A stretch of DNA of 64,000 bases, from positions 248,001-312,000 of the forward strand of contig NZ_JBFUPK010000001.1 in assembly GCF_041355105.1 (NCBI RefSeq). Direction: 5' to 3'. The stretch comes from Terriglobus sp. RCC_193 (GTDB lineage: Bacteria > Acidobacteriota > Terriglobia > Terriglobales > Acidobacteriaceae). Positions 18,098 through 26,479 of the stretch are shown here, piece after piece. The position numbers and the translations under genes were made by a program. A model generated the notes under the pieces. The model did no database searches. It saw only the letters and a program-made list of their open reading frames with translations, and had not been told where the DNA came from. Numbering within the stretch: the stretch's first letter is position 1; each line of letters begins with the position of its first letter.

Positions 18098-19531
18098 ATG
18101 CCTGCACGGCCTTCCCGTTCGATTATTCCTCTGGCGCTGATTGCAGCGCTCATCGTAGTTGGATTGAATACGTGGTTTGCTGTGTCGTCGCTTCACTCGC
18201 TGATGGAAAGCGAAGCGTGGCTCGCACACACATGGGAAGTCATTGGCCAGGAAGAGCGCGTGATGCAGCTTCTGGACGATGCGGAAAGCTCCGTGCGCGG
18301 TTATGTCATGGCCCCGGAACGGGAATCCATGCTCACCCCTTATCACGCGGCAGAGAGCGAACTCCCGCGGCAGCTGGAAGTCTTTCGTGATCTGACCGTA
18401 GACAACCTGGAACAGCAGAAAAACCTCGAATCTCTGCGCGGTGTCGTGGGACGTCGCATGAGCTTGCTGCAGGACATGCTGAATGCACGCAAAACCTCCG
18501 GGCTGGATGCTGCTGTGGCATTGGTCAATTCCGGCGTGGGTGAAGTGGAGATGCGTCGCGCGCGCCTGTTGCTGAACGCAATGGAAAACGAGGAACGCAA
18601 GTTGATGGCAAATCGCGCCATTGAAGTGCACCAGAATGGTGTACGCACGATATTTGCGGTTAGCCTGGCCTGCGTTCTGGACCTCCTGATGATCCTTTTG
18701 GTTACGTGGTATTTCGGGCAGGAGAGGGATCAGCGTTTAGCTGCGGAACAGGCAAGGGAAGAAGCGCTGCGTTCTGAGGCGGAAGCAGAGCGGTCTGCTG
18801 AGGAGGTCCGCATCCTCAATGCAGAGTTGGAGCAACGTGTACAGGACCGCACCGCAGAGCTGGAAAGTACAAATCGTGAACTGGAAGCATTTTCCTACTC
18901 TGTGTCGCACGATCTGCGAGCCCCGCTGAGAACCATCGATGGATTCTCATTGGCTCTGATGGAAGATTATTCTGAGGTTGTGGATGAGACCGGAAGGGAC
19001 TACATCCGTCGTGTGCGTACCGGCGTCCAGCGCATGGGCCAGTTGATCGACGCGCTCTTGCAGCTTTCACGCATCACACGTGCAGAGTTGGTTCGGGAAA
19101 CGGTTTCACCCACCGACATTGCAGAGCATGTCATCAGCGTGCTGAAGGAAGAACATCCGGGCCGGGACATTGCTTTTACTGTCACGCCGGGACCAACGGC
19201 GCAGGCCGATCCAAAGCTGGTGCAGGTGGCTCTGGAAAATCTTCTGGGGAACGCTGTGAAGTTTACTTCGCGCAGGGAACACGCTGACATTTCCTTCGGA
19301 TGGGATGAGGATAAGAAGGCGTGGCGAGTCCGTGACAATGGTGCCGGTTTCGATATGCACTATGCCGACAAGCTGTTCAATGCCTTCAACCGGTTGCACG
19401 GCGACAAGGATTTCAAGGGCTCCGGTATCGGCCTGGCAACGGTAGCAAGAGTTGTTCGCCGCCATCACGGACGCATCTGGGCCGACAGCACCGTGGATGA
19501 TGGCGCAACTTTCTGGTTTACGTTAGGATGA
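18098..19531 (+). CDS. CHASE3-domain sensor histidine kinase
   Basis: 477 aa. The ATG at 18098 has GGGGA 3 bases upstream and is preferred over a TTG at 18074. Layout: TM1 (~8-26, SIIPLALIAALIVVGL), extracytoplasmic CHASE3-like helical domain (~30-180, with VMQLLDDAESSVRGYVMAPE), TM2 (~190-210), a charged coiled coil (~210-255), HisKA with the phospho-acceptor His in SYSVSHDLRAPLRTIDGFS, and HATPase_c with N box NLLGNAVKFT, G1 DNGAGFD and G2 GSGIGLATV. It should autophosphorylate in response to an envelope signal and pass phosphate to a receiver, most likely the next gene, whose start overlaps its stop (ATGA at 19528). Fully consistent kinase; signal unknown. Confidence 0.9.
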   Translation: MPARPSRSIIPLALIAALIVVGLNTWFAVSSLHSLMESEAWLAHTWEVIGQEERVMQLLDDAESSVRGYVMAPERESMLTPYHAAESELPRQLEVFRDLTVDNLEQQKNLESLRGVVGRRMSLLQDMLNARKTSGLDAAVALVNSGVGEVEMRRARLLLNAMENEERKLMANRAIEVHQNGVRTIFAVSLACVLDLLMILLVTWYFGQERDQRLAAEQAREEALRSEAEAERSAEEVRILNAELEQRVQDRTAELESTNRELEAFSYSVSHDLRAPLRTIDGFSLALMEDYSEVVDETGRDYIRRVRTGVQRMGQLIDALLQLSRITRAELVRETVSPTDIAEHVISVLKEEHPGRDIAFTVTPGPTAQADPKLVQVALENLLGNAVKFTSRREHADISFGWDEDKKAWRVRDNGAGFDMHYADKLFNAFNRLHGDKDFKGSGIGLATVARVVRRHHGRIWADSTVDDGATFWFTLG

Positions 19532-19962
19532 CACCCATGCCAGACACGAGCCGTACCATTCTCCTTGTAGAAGATGATCCTGATCACGAGCTGCTGACCA
19601 TTCGCGCTCTGAAAAAGAGCAACATCGTGAATGAGGTTCGTGTTGCGCGTGATGGTGAAGAAGCGCTGGATGCGCTCTTCGGTCCGGCTGCTGTGCGTCC
19701 TCAGCTCGTGTTGCTGGACCTGAAGCTGCCAAAGGTGGAGGGGCTTGAGGTGTTGCGTCGTATCCGCGAGGATGACAGTACGCGCATGTTGCCTGTCGTC
19801 GTTCTAACCTCTTCGGATGAAGAACGCGATGTGGTGCGCAGCTACAAGCTGGGAGTGAACAGCTACATTCGCAAGCCGGTGAATTTCACAGACTTTGCCG
19901 AGGCCACCCGTCAGCTTGGCATGTACTGGCTGGTGCTGAACGAATGCCCACCTCTGAGCTAG
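19528..19962 (+). CDS. Single-domain response regulator (Rcp1-like)
   Basis: 144 aa, overlapping the kinase stop by 4 bases; an ATG at 19537 is an alternative. It is a lone receiver domain with no output domain. The acidic pocket is in ILLVEDDPDHELL, the phospho-acceptor Asp is in LVLLDLKLPKVEGLEVLRRI (about D64), and the switch Thr/Ser and Lys are in VVVLTSSDEERD and YIRKPVNFTDF. Single-domain regulators of this type act as phosphate shuttles or bind partner proteins. Its last 19 bases overlap the next gene, a receiver-PAS-kinase protein, so the three proteins are likely made in fixed ratio and act in one phosphorelay (inference). Confidence 0.92.
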   Translation: MTPMPDTSRTILLVEDDPDHELLTIRALKKSNIVNEVRVARDGEEALDALFGPAAVRPQLVLLDLKLPKVEGLEVLRRIREDDSTRMLPVVVLTSSDEERDVVRSYKLGVNSYIRKPVNFTDFAEATRQLGMYWLVLNECPPLS

Positions 19963-21524
19963 AACCGCGGCGTATCTCGCTGCTGCTGGTCGAAGACAAC
20001 CAGGACGATGCAGCACTGCTGGAACGTTTTCTGAGGCGCAATGGATTTGCGCCATCGGTGACGCGTGTGGAGACGGCGGCAGAGATGATGGCAGCAATCG
20101 CTGCGCAACCGCCCGATATTGTCATTGCGGATTACAACCTCCCCAACTTCAGCGGCCCGGAAGCGCTGAGCCTGGTTCGCCACAGCGGGGTTGACCTGCC
20201 GTTTGTCATGATGTCCGGTGCCATCTCCGAAGAAACCGCGGTGGAATCCATGCGGCGCGGCGCACAGGATTACGTTACGAAGCAGAATCTGGCGCGGCTG
20301 GTGCCCGTACTCGAACGTGAACTGCGCGAAGCGGCGGCGCGTCGCTCCCGTGTGGCCGCGGAACGCGCTCTGGAACTCTCGGAGATGCGTTTCCACAGGC
20401 TGGTGGACGCCATGCCGCTGGGGCTGCTGATTGGTCAGAGTTCCGGTCGTATCACCTATGCGAATGCTGCTGCGGTCCGTTTGCTGGAGTACGGCGAGTT
20501 GGAACTTCTGGCGGGCAAAATTGCCCTGATGGATATCTTTCCCGGGTTGCAGAAATCATTTGCTCACCTGGATGGCGACACGGTGGAAGAGCCATTCGAG
20601 TCCGTCTGCATGACGGCTTCCGGCGAACAGATTGAAACACTTGTGGGACTGACCTTTCTGGATCGTGAGGGAGGCGGTGGCGCGGAAGAGAATCGGGAAA
20701 TAGCTGTGTTTATCGCGGACCTTCGCGATCAGAAAAAAAGTGAAGAGGTTCTGCGCAGGACAGAGAAGCTGGCAGTGGCAGGGCGGCTGGCAGCATCCAT
20801 CGCCCACGAGATCAATAACCCTCTCGCAGCCATGACGAATTGTCTTTATCTGGTGCAGCAATCGCAGATGGACGAGATGGGGCGCTCTTACCTGGAGATG
20901 GCACAGAAGGAGCTGGATCGCGTCGCGCAGATCACCGTGCAGACACTTCGTTTTCATCGTCAATCCAGCCGCCCTGTGCATACTGAACCAGAAGAGTTGA
21001 TTGAAACCGTGTTGGCATTGTTTGAATCGCGCATCCGCCGCCAGGACATTGCCATTACCAGGCGCTTCCGCAGCCGGCAGCCTCTGTTTGCGTATGAGGG
21101 CGAGGTGCGGCAGGTGATTGTCAATCTGCTGGGCAACGCGATCGATGCCATGCCCACCGGCGGACAACTCTTGCTGCGGACGGCCGAGGCAACGGATGCC
21201 ATGACCGGGGCAAAGGGTCTCGTCATCACGGTTTCGGATACCGGAAGCGGCATGGATCACGAGACGATCCAGCGGCTTTTCGAGCCCTTCTTCTCCACCA
21301 AGGGGGTCACCGGAACGGGTCTGGGGCTATGGGTCTCCAAGGAAATTGTGGATCGCCATCACGGCAGGATCCAGGTACGTAGCCACAAAGCGCGCCAGGG
21401 AGAGCCTGGCGGCACCACATTCCGTATTTTTCTGCCGTTTGGGGGCGATCCGGCATCGGCTTCAGGCAGGGAAATCACTGATCCGTCGGAACGTACCAAT
21501 GTAAGAACAGGTATTGTTGCCTGA
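19944..21524 (+). CDS. Receiver-PAS-histidine kinase hybrid
   Basis: 526 aa, starting inside the previous gene (19-base overlap). Domains: N-terminal receiver (~10-130) with LLLVEDNQDDAALL and phospho-acceptor in VIADYNLPNFSG (about D63); a short coiled coil (~130-150); PAS domain (~150-270, FHRLVDAMPLGLLIGQS, ITYANAAAVRLL); HisKA with AASIAHEINNPLAAMTNCLY; and HATPase_c with NLLGNAIDAMP, DTGSGMD and GTGLGLWVSKEI. There is no transmembrane segment, so it is cytoplasmic. An N-terminal receiver joined to a kinase suggests that the upstream relay controls this kinase's activity. No DNA-binding output is encoded in the operon, so the final target lies elsewhere. Confidence 0.9.
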   Translation: MPTSELEPRRISLLLVEDNQDDAALLERFLRRNGFAPSVTRVETAAEMMAAIAAQPPDIVIADYNLPNFSGPEALSLVRHSGVDLPFVMMSGAISEETAVESMRRGAQDYVTKQNLARLVPVLERELREAAARRSRVAAERALELSEMRFHRLVDAMPLGLLIGQSSGRITYANAAAVRLLEYGELELLAGKIALMDIFPGLQKSFAHLDGDTVEEPFESVCMTASGEQIETLVGLTFLDREGGGGAEENREIAVFIADLRDQKKSEEVLRRTEKLAVAGRLAASIAHEINNPLAAMTNCLYLVQQSQMDEMGRSYLEMAQKELDRVAQITVQTLRFHRQSSRPVHTEPEELIETVLALFESRIRRQDIAITRRFRSRQPLFAYEGEVRQVIVNLLGNAIDAMPTGGQLLLRTAEATDAMTGAKGLVITVSDTGSGMDHETIQRLFEPFFSTKGVTGTGLGLWVSKEIVDRHHGRIQVRSHKARQGEPGGTTFRIFLPFGGDPASASGREITDPSERTNVRTGIVA

Positions 21525-21588
21525 TGAGAGTATCCGCGGAGGCGTCGCAAGCTACGCTTCTGGAACGTTTGCCGTCTAACGCCAAGGG

Positions 21589-24339
21589 ATGTCGCAACGC
21601 TTGAGAGGAAGATTTCGTCTGGGGAGTCGCATTGCGCTGCATCTTGCAGTGGTCGCGGTGTCATGTGTTGCGGCACTGGGGCAGGCCTCCAACCGCTTTG
21701 ATCTGACCGGTCCGAGTATCAACGTGCATGTGCAGCGCGGAGACCAGTCGCTGCCGATTGCGATGGTGCCGAATCTGCAGGCGGGCGATAAGCTCACCAT
21801 CCATGCTGACCTGCCCCGGACCCAGTCTGTCCACATGGTTCTCATTGTGGCGTTTCTGCGTGGCAGCACGAACCCGCCACCAGATAACTGGTTCACCGCG
21901 CTCAAGACCTGGGATAAGAAATTTTCTGAAGGCGTCACCGTAGCAGTGCCGCAGGAGGCGCAGCAGGCGCTCATCTTCCTTGCACCGGAAACGGGTGGCG
22001 ATTTTTCTACCTTGAAGTCGGCTGTCACAGGCCGTCCAGGAACCTTTGTCCGCGCCTCGCAGGATCTCAACGAAGCGTCCTTTGAACAGGCACGCATTGA
22101 GCGTTATCTGCAGGCGTTGCAGCGTATCCCGGATGGATCATCCGATCAGTTGCTGGACCACTCCAAGAAACTGGCCGCCACGCTGAACCTGAAGCCGAAC
22201 GACGACTGCTTCAAGAAGGCCGCTGATCAACAGATGGCCTGCCTGCGGCAAACGGGTGGCCAGCTACTGCTGGACGACGGCCACGGTCAGACGCTGGCCG
22301 CTGCATTGGTATCCGGTGATTCCGCGAACCTGATTGGTGCTGTTGCCGGAACGCCGATGGCGAATGCAGGTGGCGCAGGGATGTATTCCGCCTACGTAGG
22401 CACGGTCATTGACCTGGTGCGCCTGATGAGCGGCATCCATACCGCGCACTTTCAATACATTCCGGCCATTGCGTTTCCCGATGACGAATCGCTCAATCTG
22501 CGGTTGAACACGGCGCCGTCATTCCATAGTCCCAAGTCGGTCATTGTGGTTGCCCTGCCGGCGATCCAGTCCTCGGTGGCTCCTCCGCTGCGTCTTCAGG
22601 ACCCGTCGCATGTGTCCTGCCTGCTGCAGCCGAAAATGGTGTTGCCGCTGGAAGGCGCTCCCCTGGTGTATGCCACCAGCTTCGCGCATGATCTGCACCT
22701 GCACCTGAACAATGGCGCTACGTTGAATGGAAAGACGGACCTGCCGTTGATGGCGGATGCCTTCGAAGGTGGTTTGGTGCTGACGGAGGTTCGCGGTCGC
22801 AAGCCTCTGCCGGTAGCGGCCCCGGAAGTACGCGACGCTGATCCGTCACGCGAAAAGCCTGCACCCCCGCCAGATCCGGAGAGCGGCGCCACCACACCTG
22901 TAATCGCTGACAAAGACGGCCCCTTGCAGATCACAGGTACATTGCAGGGAATGTGGGGCTTCGATTCGTTCTCGGGCGTCACCGTGCCGCTGCAGCGACT
23001 GCCGGGTGGTAACTGGACTGCGGCAGAGCAGTCGGAACTGTTTACAGGTCGTGAGAACCAGCTTCGTCTCCACGCCGATGGAATAGCCTGCACTTCATCC
23101 GTCGCGCTCGATCAGGGAGGGCAGGATCGTCCCCTGAAATGGCAGCAGGTGCCCGATCGACGGAATGTGCTGCAGGTAAGCCTCCCGCTTGAGAAGGCAG
23201 CGCCCGGCAGCGTTCATCTGTTGGTGAAACAGTTTGGTACCACCAGCATCGAGAACGTCGCGGTAACGGCTTATTCCGACAAGACCCGGCTGGAGGCAAT
23301 CCGCATCCATGCAGGCGATACCGCTGCCATGCTCTCCGGCACAGGGCTGGGCGGCATAGTCTCGGTCAAAATTTCAGGCGTGGATTACAAGCCCGCCGCA
23401 GACGGTCCTTCGCCCGATGGTAAGTCGCTGCAACTGGTACGCACGCAGGACAAACAAAACGCCGATCCACATGCCAAATCCCCCTTCAACGCTGGCGACA
23501 GTGGGACAGCGGAAGCGAAGCTGGCGGATGGCCGCACCGTACCGGTGTCGTACAGCGTCGATACAGCGCGTCCTGCGGTGGACCTGTTGCGTAAGACATT
23601 AAAAGCCGACGCTGGCTCGGGGATGCCATTGATCCTCAGCAGCGAGAATGCCATTCCGCTGAATGCCAAACTGACGCTGGCGCTGCGATCACGCTTCCCC
23701 GAGCGCTTTCCCCGCAGCGAAAAGATTGAAGTCGCATTATCCGATGGCTCGCTGAAAGCCACCCTGTCCTTGGCGGACGGCTCCGTCGTGCTGCAGGACA
23801 GCCACACGGCATTGGCCTTCCTGACGCCCGCAAAGACCTTTGGCTCGTCCGCCTTCGGTCCCATCCAGGTACGTGCCGTTGCCAGCGACGGAACGGCAGG
23901 CGACTGGATTCCGTTGGGAACGCTGGTGCGTACTCCGGTGATTACTGGGTTCACCTGCACGCGCAGCGCGGCGAAAGAGGACGCGAACGAATCCGGCTGT
24001 CAGATTGCGGGTAAAGACCTGTATCTTCTGGGTTCCGTATCTGCTGACAGCAGCTTTGAAAATGAGATCGAAGTGCCGCTGGGATTTGCAGGCGATTCCA
24101 TCTCGGTGCCGCGTCCCACGGACAACCACACGCTATACCTGAAGCTGCGCGACGACCCGGAGGTGGTCAGCACGGTGACGACAACCTCGCCGCCATCCAC
24201 CGGAACGCGGAGGGGAGGCGCTCCTTCCAATGCCGGAGCTGCACCTGCCACCACTGCGCCTCCGCCCAGCAGCACAACTCCCGCAACACCACAGGCCACC
24301 GTCGCTCCTGTTCCTGCCGGGAATACGCCACCGCAGTAA
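21589..24339 (+). CDS. Large exported protein of unknown function
   Basis: 916 aa with a signal peptide (GSRIALHLAVVAVSCVAALG-QA) and no transmembrane helix after it. I recognise no catalytic family. The body is a series of beta-rich segments: residues ~30-300 contain two paired cysteines (DDCFKKAADQQMACLRQTGG), ~430-600 look like immunoglobulin-like or IPT-like modules (LQITGTLQGMWGFDSFSGV, LLVKQFGTTSIENVAVTAYS, LSGTGLGGIVSVKISGVDY). The C-terminal ~60 residues are a Pro/Thr/Ala-rich low-complexity tail, as in surface or cell-wall-spanning proteins. It follows the signalling operon by 64 bp on the same strand and ends 2 bp from a convergent gene. Likely a periplasmic or surface structural protein; function not assigned. 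Confidence 0.6.
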   Translation: MSQRLRGRFRLGSRIALHLAVVAVSCVAALGQASNRFDLTGPSINVHVQRGDQSLPIAMVPNLQAGDKLTIHADLPRTQSVHMVLIVAFLRGSTNPPPDNWFTALKTWDKKFSEGVTVAVPQEAQQALIFLAPETGGDFSTLKSAVTGRPGTFVRASQDLNEASFEQARIERYLQALQRIPDGSSDQLLDHSKKLAATLNLKPNDDCFKKAADQQMACLRQTGGQLLLDDGHGQTLAAALVSGDSANLIGAVAGTPMANAGGAGMYSAYVGTVIDLVRLMSGIHTAHFQYIPAIAFPDDESLNLRLNTAPSFHSPKSVIVVALPAIQSSVAPPLRLQDPSHVSCLLQPKMVLPLEGAPLVYATSFAHDLHLHLNNGATLNGKTDLPLMADAFEGGLVLTEVRGRKPLPVAAPEVRDADPSREKPAPPPDPESGATTPVIADKDGPLQITGTLQGMWGFDSFSGVTVPLQRLPGGNWTAAEQSELFTGRENQLRLHADGIACTSSVALDQGGQDRPLKWQQVPDRRNVLQVSLPLEKAAPGSVHLLVKQFGTTSIENVAVTAYSDKTRLEAIRIHAGDTAAMLSGTGLGGIVSVKISGVDYKPAADGPSPDGKSLQLVRTQDKQNADPHAKSPFNAGDSGTAEAKLADGRTVPVSYSVDTARPAVDLLRKTLKADAGSGMPLILSSENAIPLNAKLTLALRSRFPERFPRSEKIEVALSDGSLKATLSLADGSVVLQDSHTALAFLTPAKTFGSSAFGPIQVRAVASDGTAGDWIPLGTLVRTPVITGFTCTRSAAKEDANESGCQIAGKDLYLLGSVSADSSFENEIEVPLGFAGDSISVPRPTDNHTLYLKLRDDPEVVSTVTTTSPPSTGTRRGGAPSNAGAAPATTAPPPSSTTPATPQATVAPVPAGNTPPQ

Positions 24340-24341
24340 GG

Positions 24342-24863
24342 CTACTGCGCCGCCTTCACCGTCAGCGATTGCAGGTTGCGCGCCCAGCGTGCGGGCTTTT
24401 TGTCTTCCGAAAGAACGAGCTTGAACGCGCCATCCTGCGCAAGCGCCACACCATCCAGCGCATCCGCGACAATGCTCTGCCCATTACGGCAATCCGGATT
24501 GGTGTCACAGAGCGTGATCGCTACCTGAAAACCATCGGTAGCTCCGGCAATAATCAGCGTCATATTGCCCGACACCTTCGGCCCTTCACCCTTCGCAGGC
24601 GCAACCAGGGCCAGCAGTTCTTTCACCGGAACGCCGGAGTAGCTTTCGTCTTTGTTGGTGTGTACGTTATGCACGTTCACCGTCACGTGCGGCAGAGCCT
24701 TGAAATCTGCGGCTGAAAACGTCTTTGCCGTACCGGTAAGCCCTGTCACCGTCAGCGAAGTCGACGGCACCGCAGCAGGCTTGTTCATCGCCATACCGCC
24801 TTGCGCGGAGACAGAAATGAAAGCAGTCAGTAACGCGCAGGAAAGCAGGACAGACTTCATCAT
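24342..24863 (-). CDS. Exported molybdopterin-binding-fold (SUOX-like) protein without Moco ligand
   Basis: 173 aa with signal peptide (MMKSVLLSCALLTAFISVSA-QG). The mature part resembles the oxidoreductase molybdopterin-binding fold of sulfite-oxidase-like proteins: SLTVTGLTGTAKTFSAADFK, LPHVTVNVHNVHTNKDESYS, GVPVKELLALV, then FQVAITLCDTNPDCRN and VLSEDKKPARWARNLQSLTV. The Cys that ligates molybdenum in true enzymes is not in the expected place; the two cysteines sit in a short C-x6-C loop, more likely a disulfide. It is therefore probably a non-enzymatic or differently liganded member. Its start overlaps the stop of the upstream gene (ATGA), so the two form an operon. Fold call moderate. 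Confidence 0.6.
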   Translation of the reverse strand: MMKSVLLSCALLTAFISVSAQGGMAMNKPAAVPSTSLTVTGLTGTAKTFSAADFKALPHVTVNVHNVHTNKDESYSGVPVKELLALVAPAKGEGPKVSGNMTLIIAGATDGFQVAITLCDTNPDCRNGQSIVADALDGVALAQDGAFKLVLSEDKKPARWARNLQSLTVKAAQ

Positions 24864-25480
24864 TTCGTCACTCCAAACAGAACGCCGTTCTGGTTATTGC
24901 GGATGCAGCGGGTGTAGTTGTACAGGAAGGTATCGCGCTGGCGAGCGTAGTCTTCCACCGTTTTGTAGTGACTCTGTTTCGGATTCAGCAGATAGATCGT
25001 GGACACCACGTGAGTTGGATCGTCCATCAGCATATAAATACCAAGCGTATTGCCGGAGACCTCTTTGCGATCCAGCCCCGTCACGCTGAAGGCGCTCAGG
25101 CGAGCCGGGCGTGTGGTGTTCTTCGCCACTCCCTTGTCCGATGCCACAATATCGTCAAAATCTTCCAGCAGATAGCGCTTATTGACGGCATAGTTGTCCG
25201 GCGCCAGCAGCTCTACCTTCACGCTGGCAAAAGGTTCGGCTCCGGGGTAGGAAAAGGTGATGCGGCGACCGCCCAGCAGCGGGATGCTTTTTTCGCCCTG
25301 CTTCGTCTTTGCGGGGCGATCCCGTACGTCCGGCGGCATAGGCTGAACGTCGGTCACGGTCAGGCCATCGGGAAAGGCGCAGGATTCGTACGCCCGCAGC
25401 TCCGGAGATTCCTTCTGGGCAACGGCGGCTAACGGGGAAAACGCGATCAGGACGGCAAGAGCGGTGCGCAGAGAAGCCAT
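24860..25480 (-). CDS. Exported protein of unknown function, operon with SUOX-like protein
   Basis: 206 aa with a signal peptide (MASLRTALAVLIAFSPLAAV-AQ). No family is recognised. The sequence looks like one compact alpha/beta domain with a charged C-terminus and two cysteines (YESCAFPDG and YTRCIRNNQNG) that could pair. It is the first gene of a two-gene minus-strand operon; the stop overlaps the start of the SUOX-like gene. The divergent nuoI starts 40 bp away. The pair may form an extracytoplasmic complex (inference). Confidence 0.6.
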   Translation of the reverse strand: MASLRTALAVLIAFSPLAAVAQKESPELRAYESCAFPDGLTVTDVQPMPPDVRDRPAKTKQGEKSIPLLGGRRITFSYPGAEPFASVKVELLAPDNYAVNKRYLLEDFDDIVASDKGVAKNTTRPARLSAFSVTGLDRKEVSGNTLGIYMLMDDPTHVVSTIYLLNPKQSHYKTVEDYARQRDTFLYNYTRCIRNNQNGVLFGVTK

Positions 25481-25520
25481 AGAGAGAACACTAACGGAGC
25501 AGGCATCGTATACTCAAGCC

Positions 25521-26024
25521 ATGTCAGTCGTGAAGAACATTGCCGGCATTGCCAAGGGCATGAGCATCACCTTCAAGGAGATGCTGCAGCCGTCAGAGGT
25601 TGAAAACTACCCCGACGGCGCGGGACCCATGCGCGGCGCCATCTTCCAGGAGCGTTTCCGCGGCAAGCACCAGTTGCAGCGCGATGAAAATGGCCTGGAA
25701 AAGTGTGTAGCCTGTTTCCTGTGCGCGGCGGCCTGCCCGTCGAACTGCATTTACATCGAGGCAGCCGAGAACACCGAAGAGACACGCATTTCCTCGGCCG
25801 AGCGCTATGCCAAGGTCTACAACATTGACTACAACCGCTGCATCTTCTGCGGCTATTGCGTGGAAGCGTGCCCCACGGACGCCATCACGCATGGTCACGG
25901 CTTTGAGCTGGCCAGCCTGAATGCGACGAACCTGGTCATGCGCAAGGAAGACCTGCTGATGCCGATACTGCCGTCGACGCTGAAGCCCGGTAGCAGCGAA
26001 GATCGCGTAGAACTGCTCTCGTAA
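25521..26024 (+). CDS. nuoI: NADH-quinone oxidoreductase subunit I
   Basis: 167 aa from the ATG at 25521; an upstream in-frame start at 25464 would overlap the divergent gene and lacks support. NuoI is the peripheral-arm subunit of complex I that carries two [4Fe-4S] clusters (N6a and N6b). Both motifs are intact: CVACFLCAAACPSNC with C62, C65, C68 and C72, and CIFCGYCVEACPTDA with C107, C110, C113 and C117. N-terminal MSVVKNIAGIAKGMSITFKE is typical for the family. No other nuo gene is nearby, which is unusual because nuoI normally sits between nuoH and nuoJ. A hairpin at 26048 ends the transcript, so it is a single-gene unit. Confidence 0.92.
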   Translation: MSVVKNIAGIAKGMSITFKEMLQPSEVENYPDGAGPMRGAIFQERFRGKHQLQRDENGLEKCVACFLCAAACPSNCIYIEAAENTEETRISSAERYAKVYNIDYNRCIFCGYCVEACPTDAITHGHGFELASLNATNLVMRKEDLLMPILPSTLKPGSSEDRVELLS

Positions 26025-26047
26025 CCTCATAGAAAGTTTGTGTTTCC

Positions 26048-26080
26048 AAGGGCGCGATGCGGATTCTGCATCGCGCCTTT
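26048..26080 (+). terminator. Hairpin terminator after nuoI
   Basis: AAGGGCGCGATGC (26048-26060) pairs with GCATCGCGCCTTT (26068-26080) with one wobble and a 7-base loop. A long T run is missing; the stem ends in TTT. Confidence 0.7.
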
Positions 26081-26090
26081 CGCATGTATG

Positions 26091-26340
26091 GGTGTCCCAG
26101 GTTCGCGAAGCTAACCTGGGTATTCCTGCAAAAGCACGAACCGACATACAAGTGTTTCCCACAACGCCCATACCATCAAGGTCCGTCATTCTGAGCGAAG
26201 CGAAGAATCCCGACGAAGTTTAGCCCTGCCACAACGCCAAACCTCTTTCAGCCAAAGAACCCAAACCAGCTTCGCGAAAGCGAAGCTCCATACGAACGAA
26301 GTTCGTCATCCTGAGCGAAACGCAGTGAAGCCGAAGCATG
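26091..26340. repeat. Composite intergenic repeat, copy A (upstream of dcp)
   Basis: Between nuoI and dcp there is no credible gene. It carries, in order: a hairpin module, CCCAGGTT..AACCTGGG at 26096-26120; the module GTCATTCTGAGCGAAGCGAA... at 26185-26218; AGCTTCGCGAAAGCGAAGCT at 26268-26287; and a diverged second GTCATCCTGAGCGAAACG module at 26305-26340. The first three recur in the same order and orientation after dcp (28658-28918). Translations through it give the spurious 'VILSEAKNP' peptide seen in many acidobacterial intergenic repeats. The remaining bases to 26479 show nothing else. Confidence 0.75.
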
Positions 26341-26479
26341 CCCTCGAGCAAAGCGAAGGGGACCTGCATTTCTTTCTGCCCACTACAATGCCCCCGGAAA
26401 GCCACGCTTGTATCCGAACATCATTCTCCATAAGCCTCCACTTGCCCAAATCATCACAAATCCCGTCAAATAAAGAGTG

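Noticed and set aside
26038-26223. 61-codon frame giving a VILSEAKNPDE-containing peptide
   Set aside because: Same reason: read-through of repeat copy A after the nuoI terminator.
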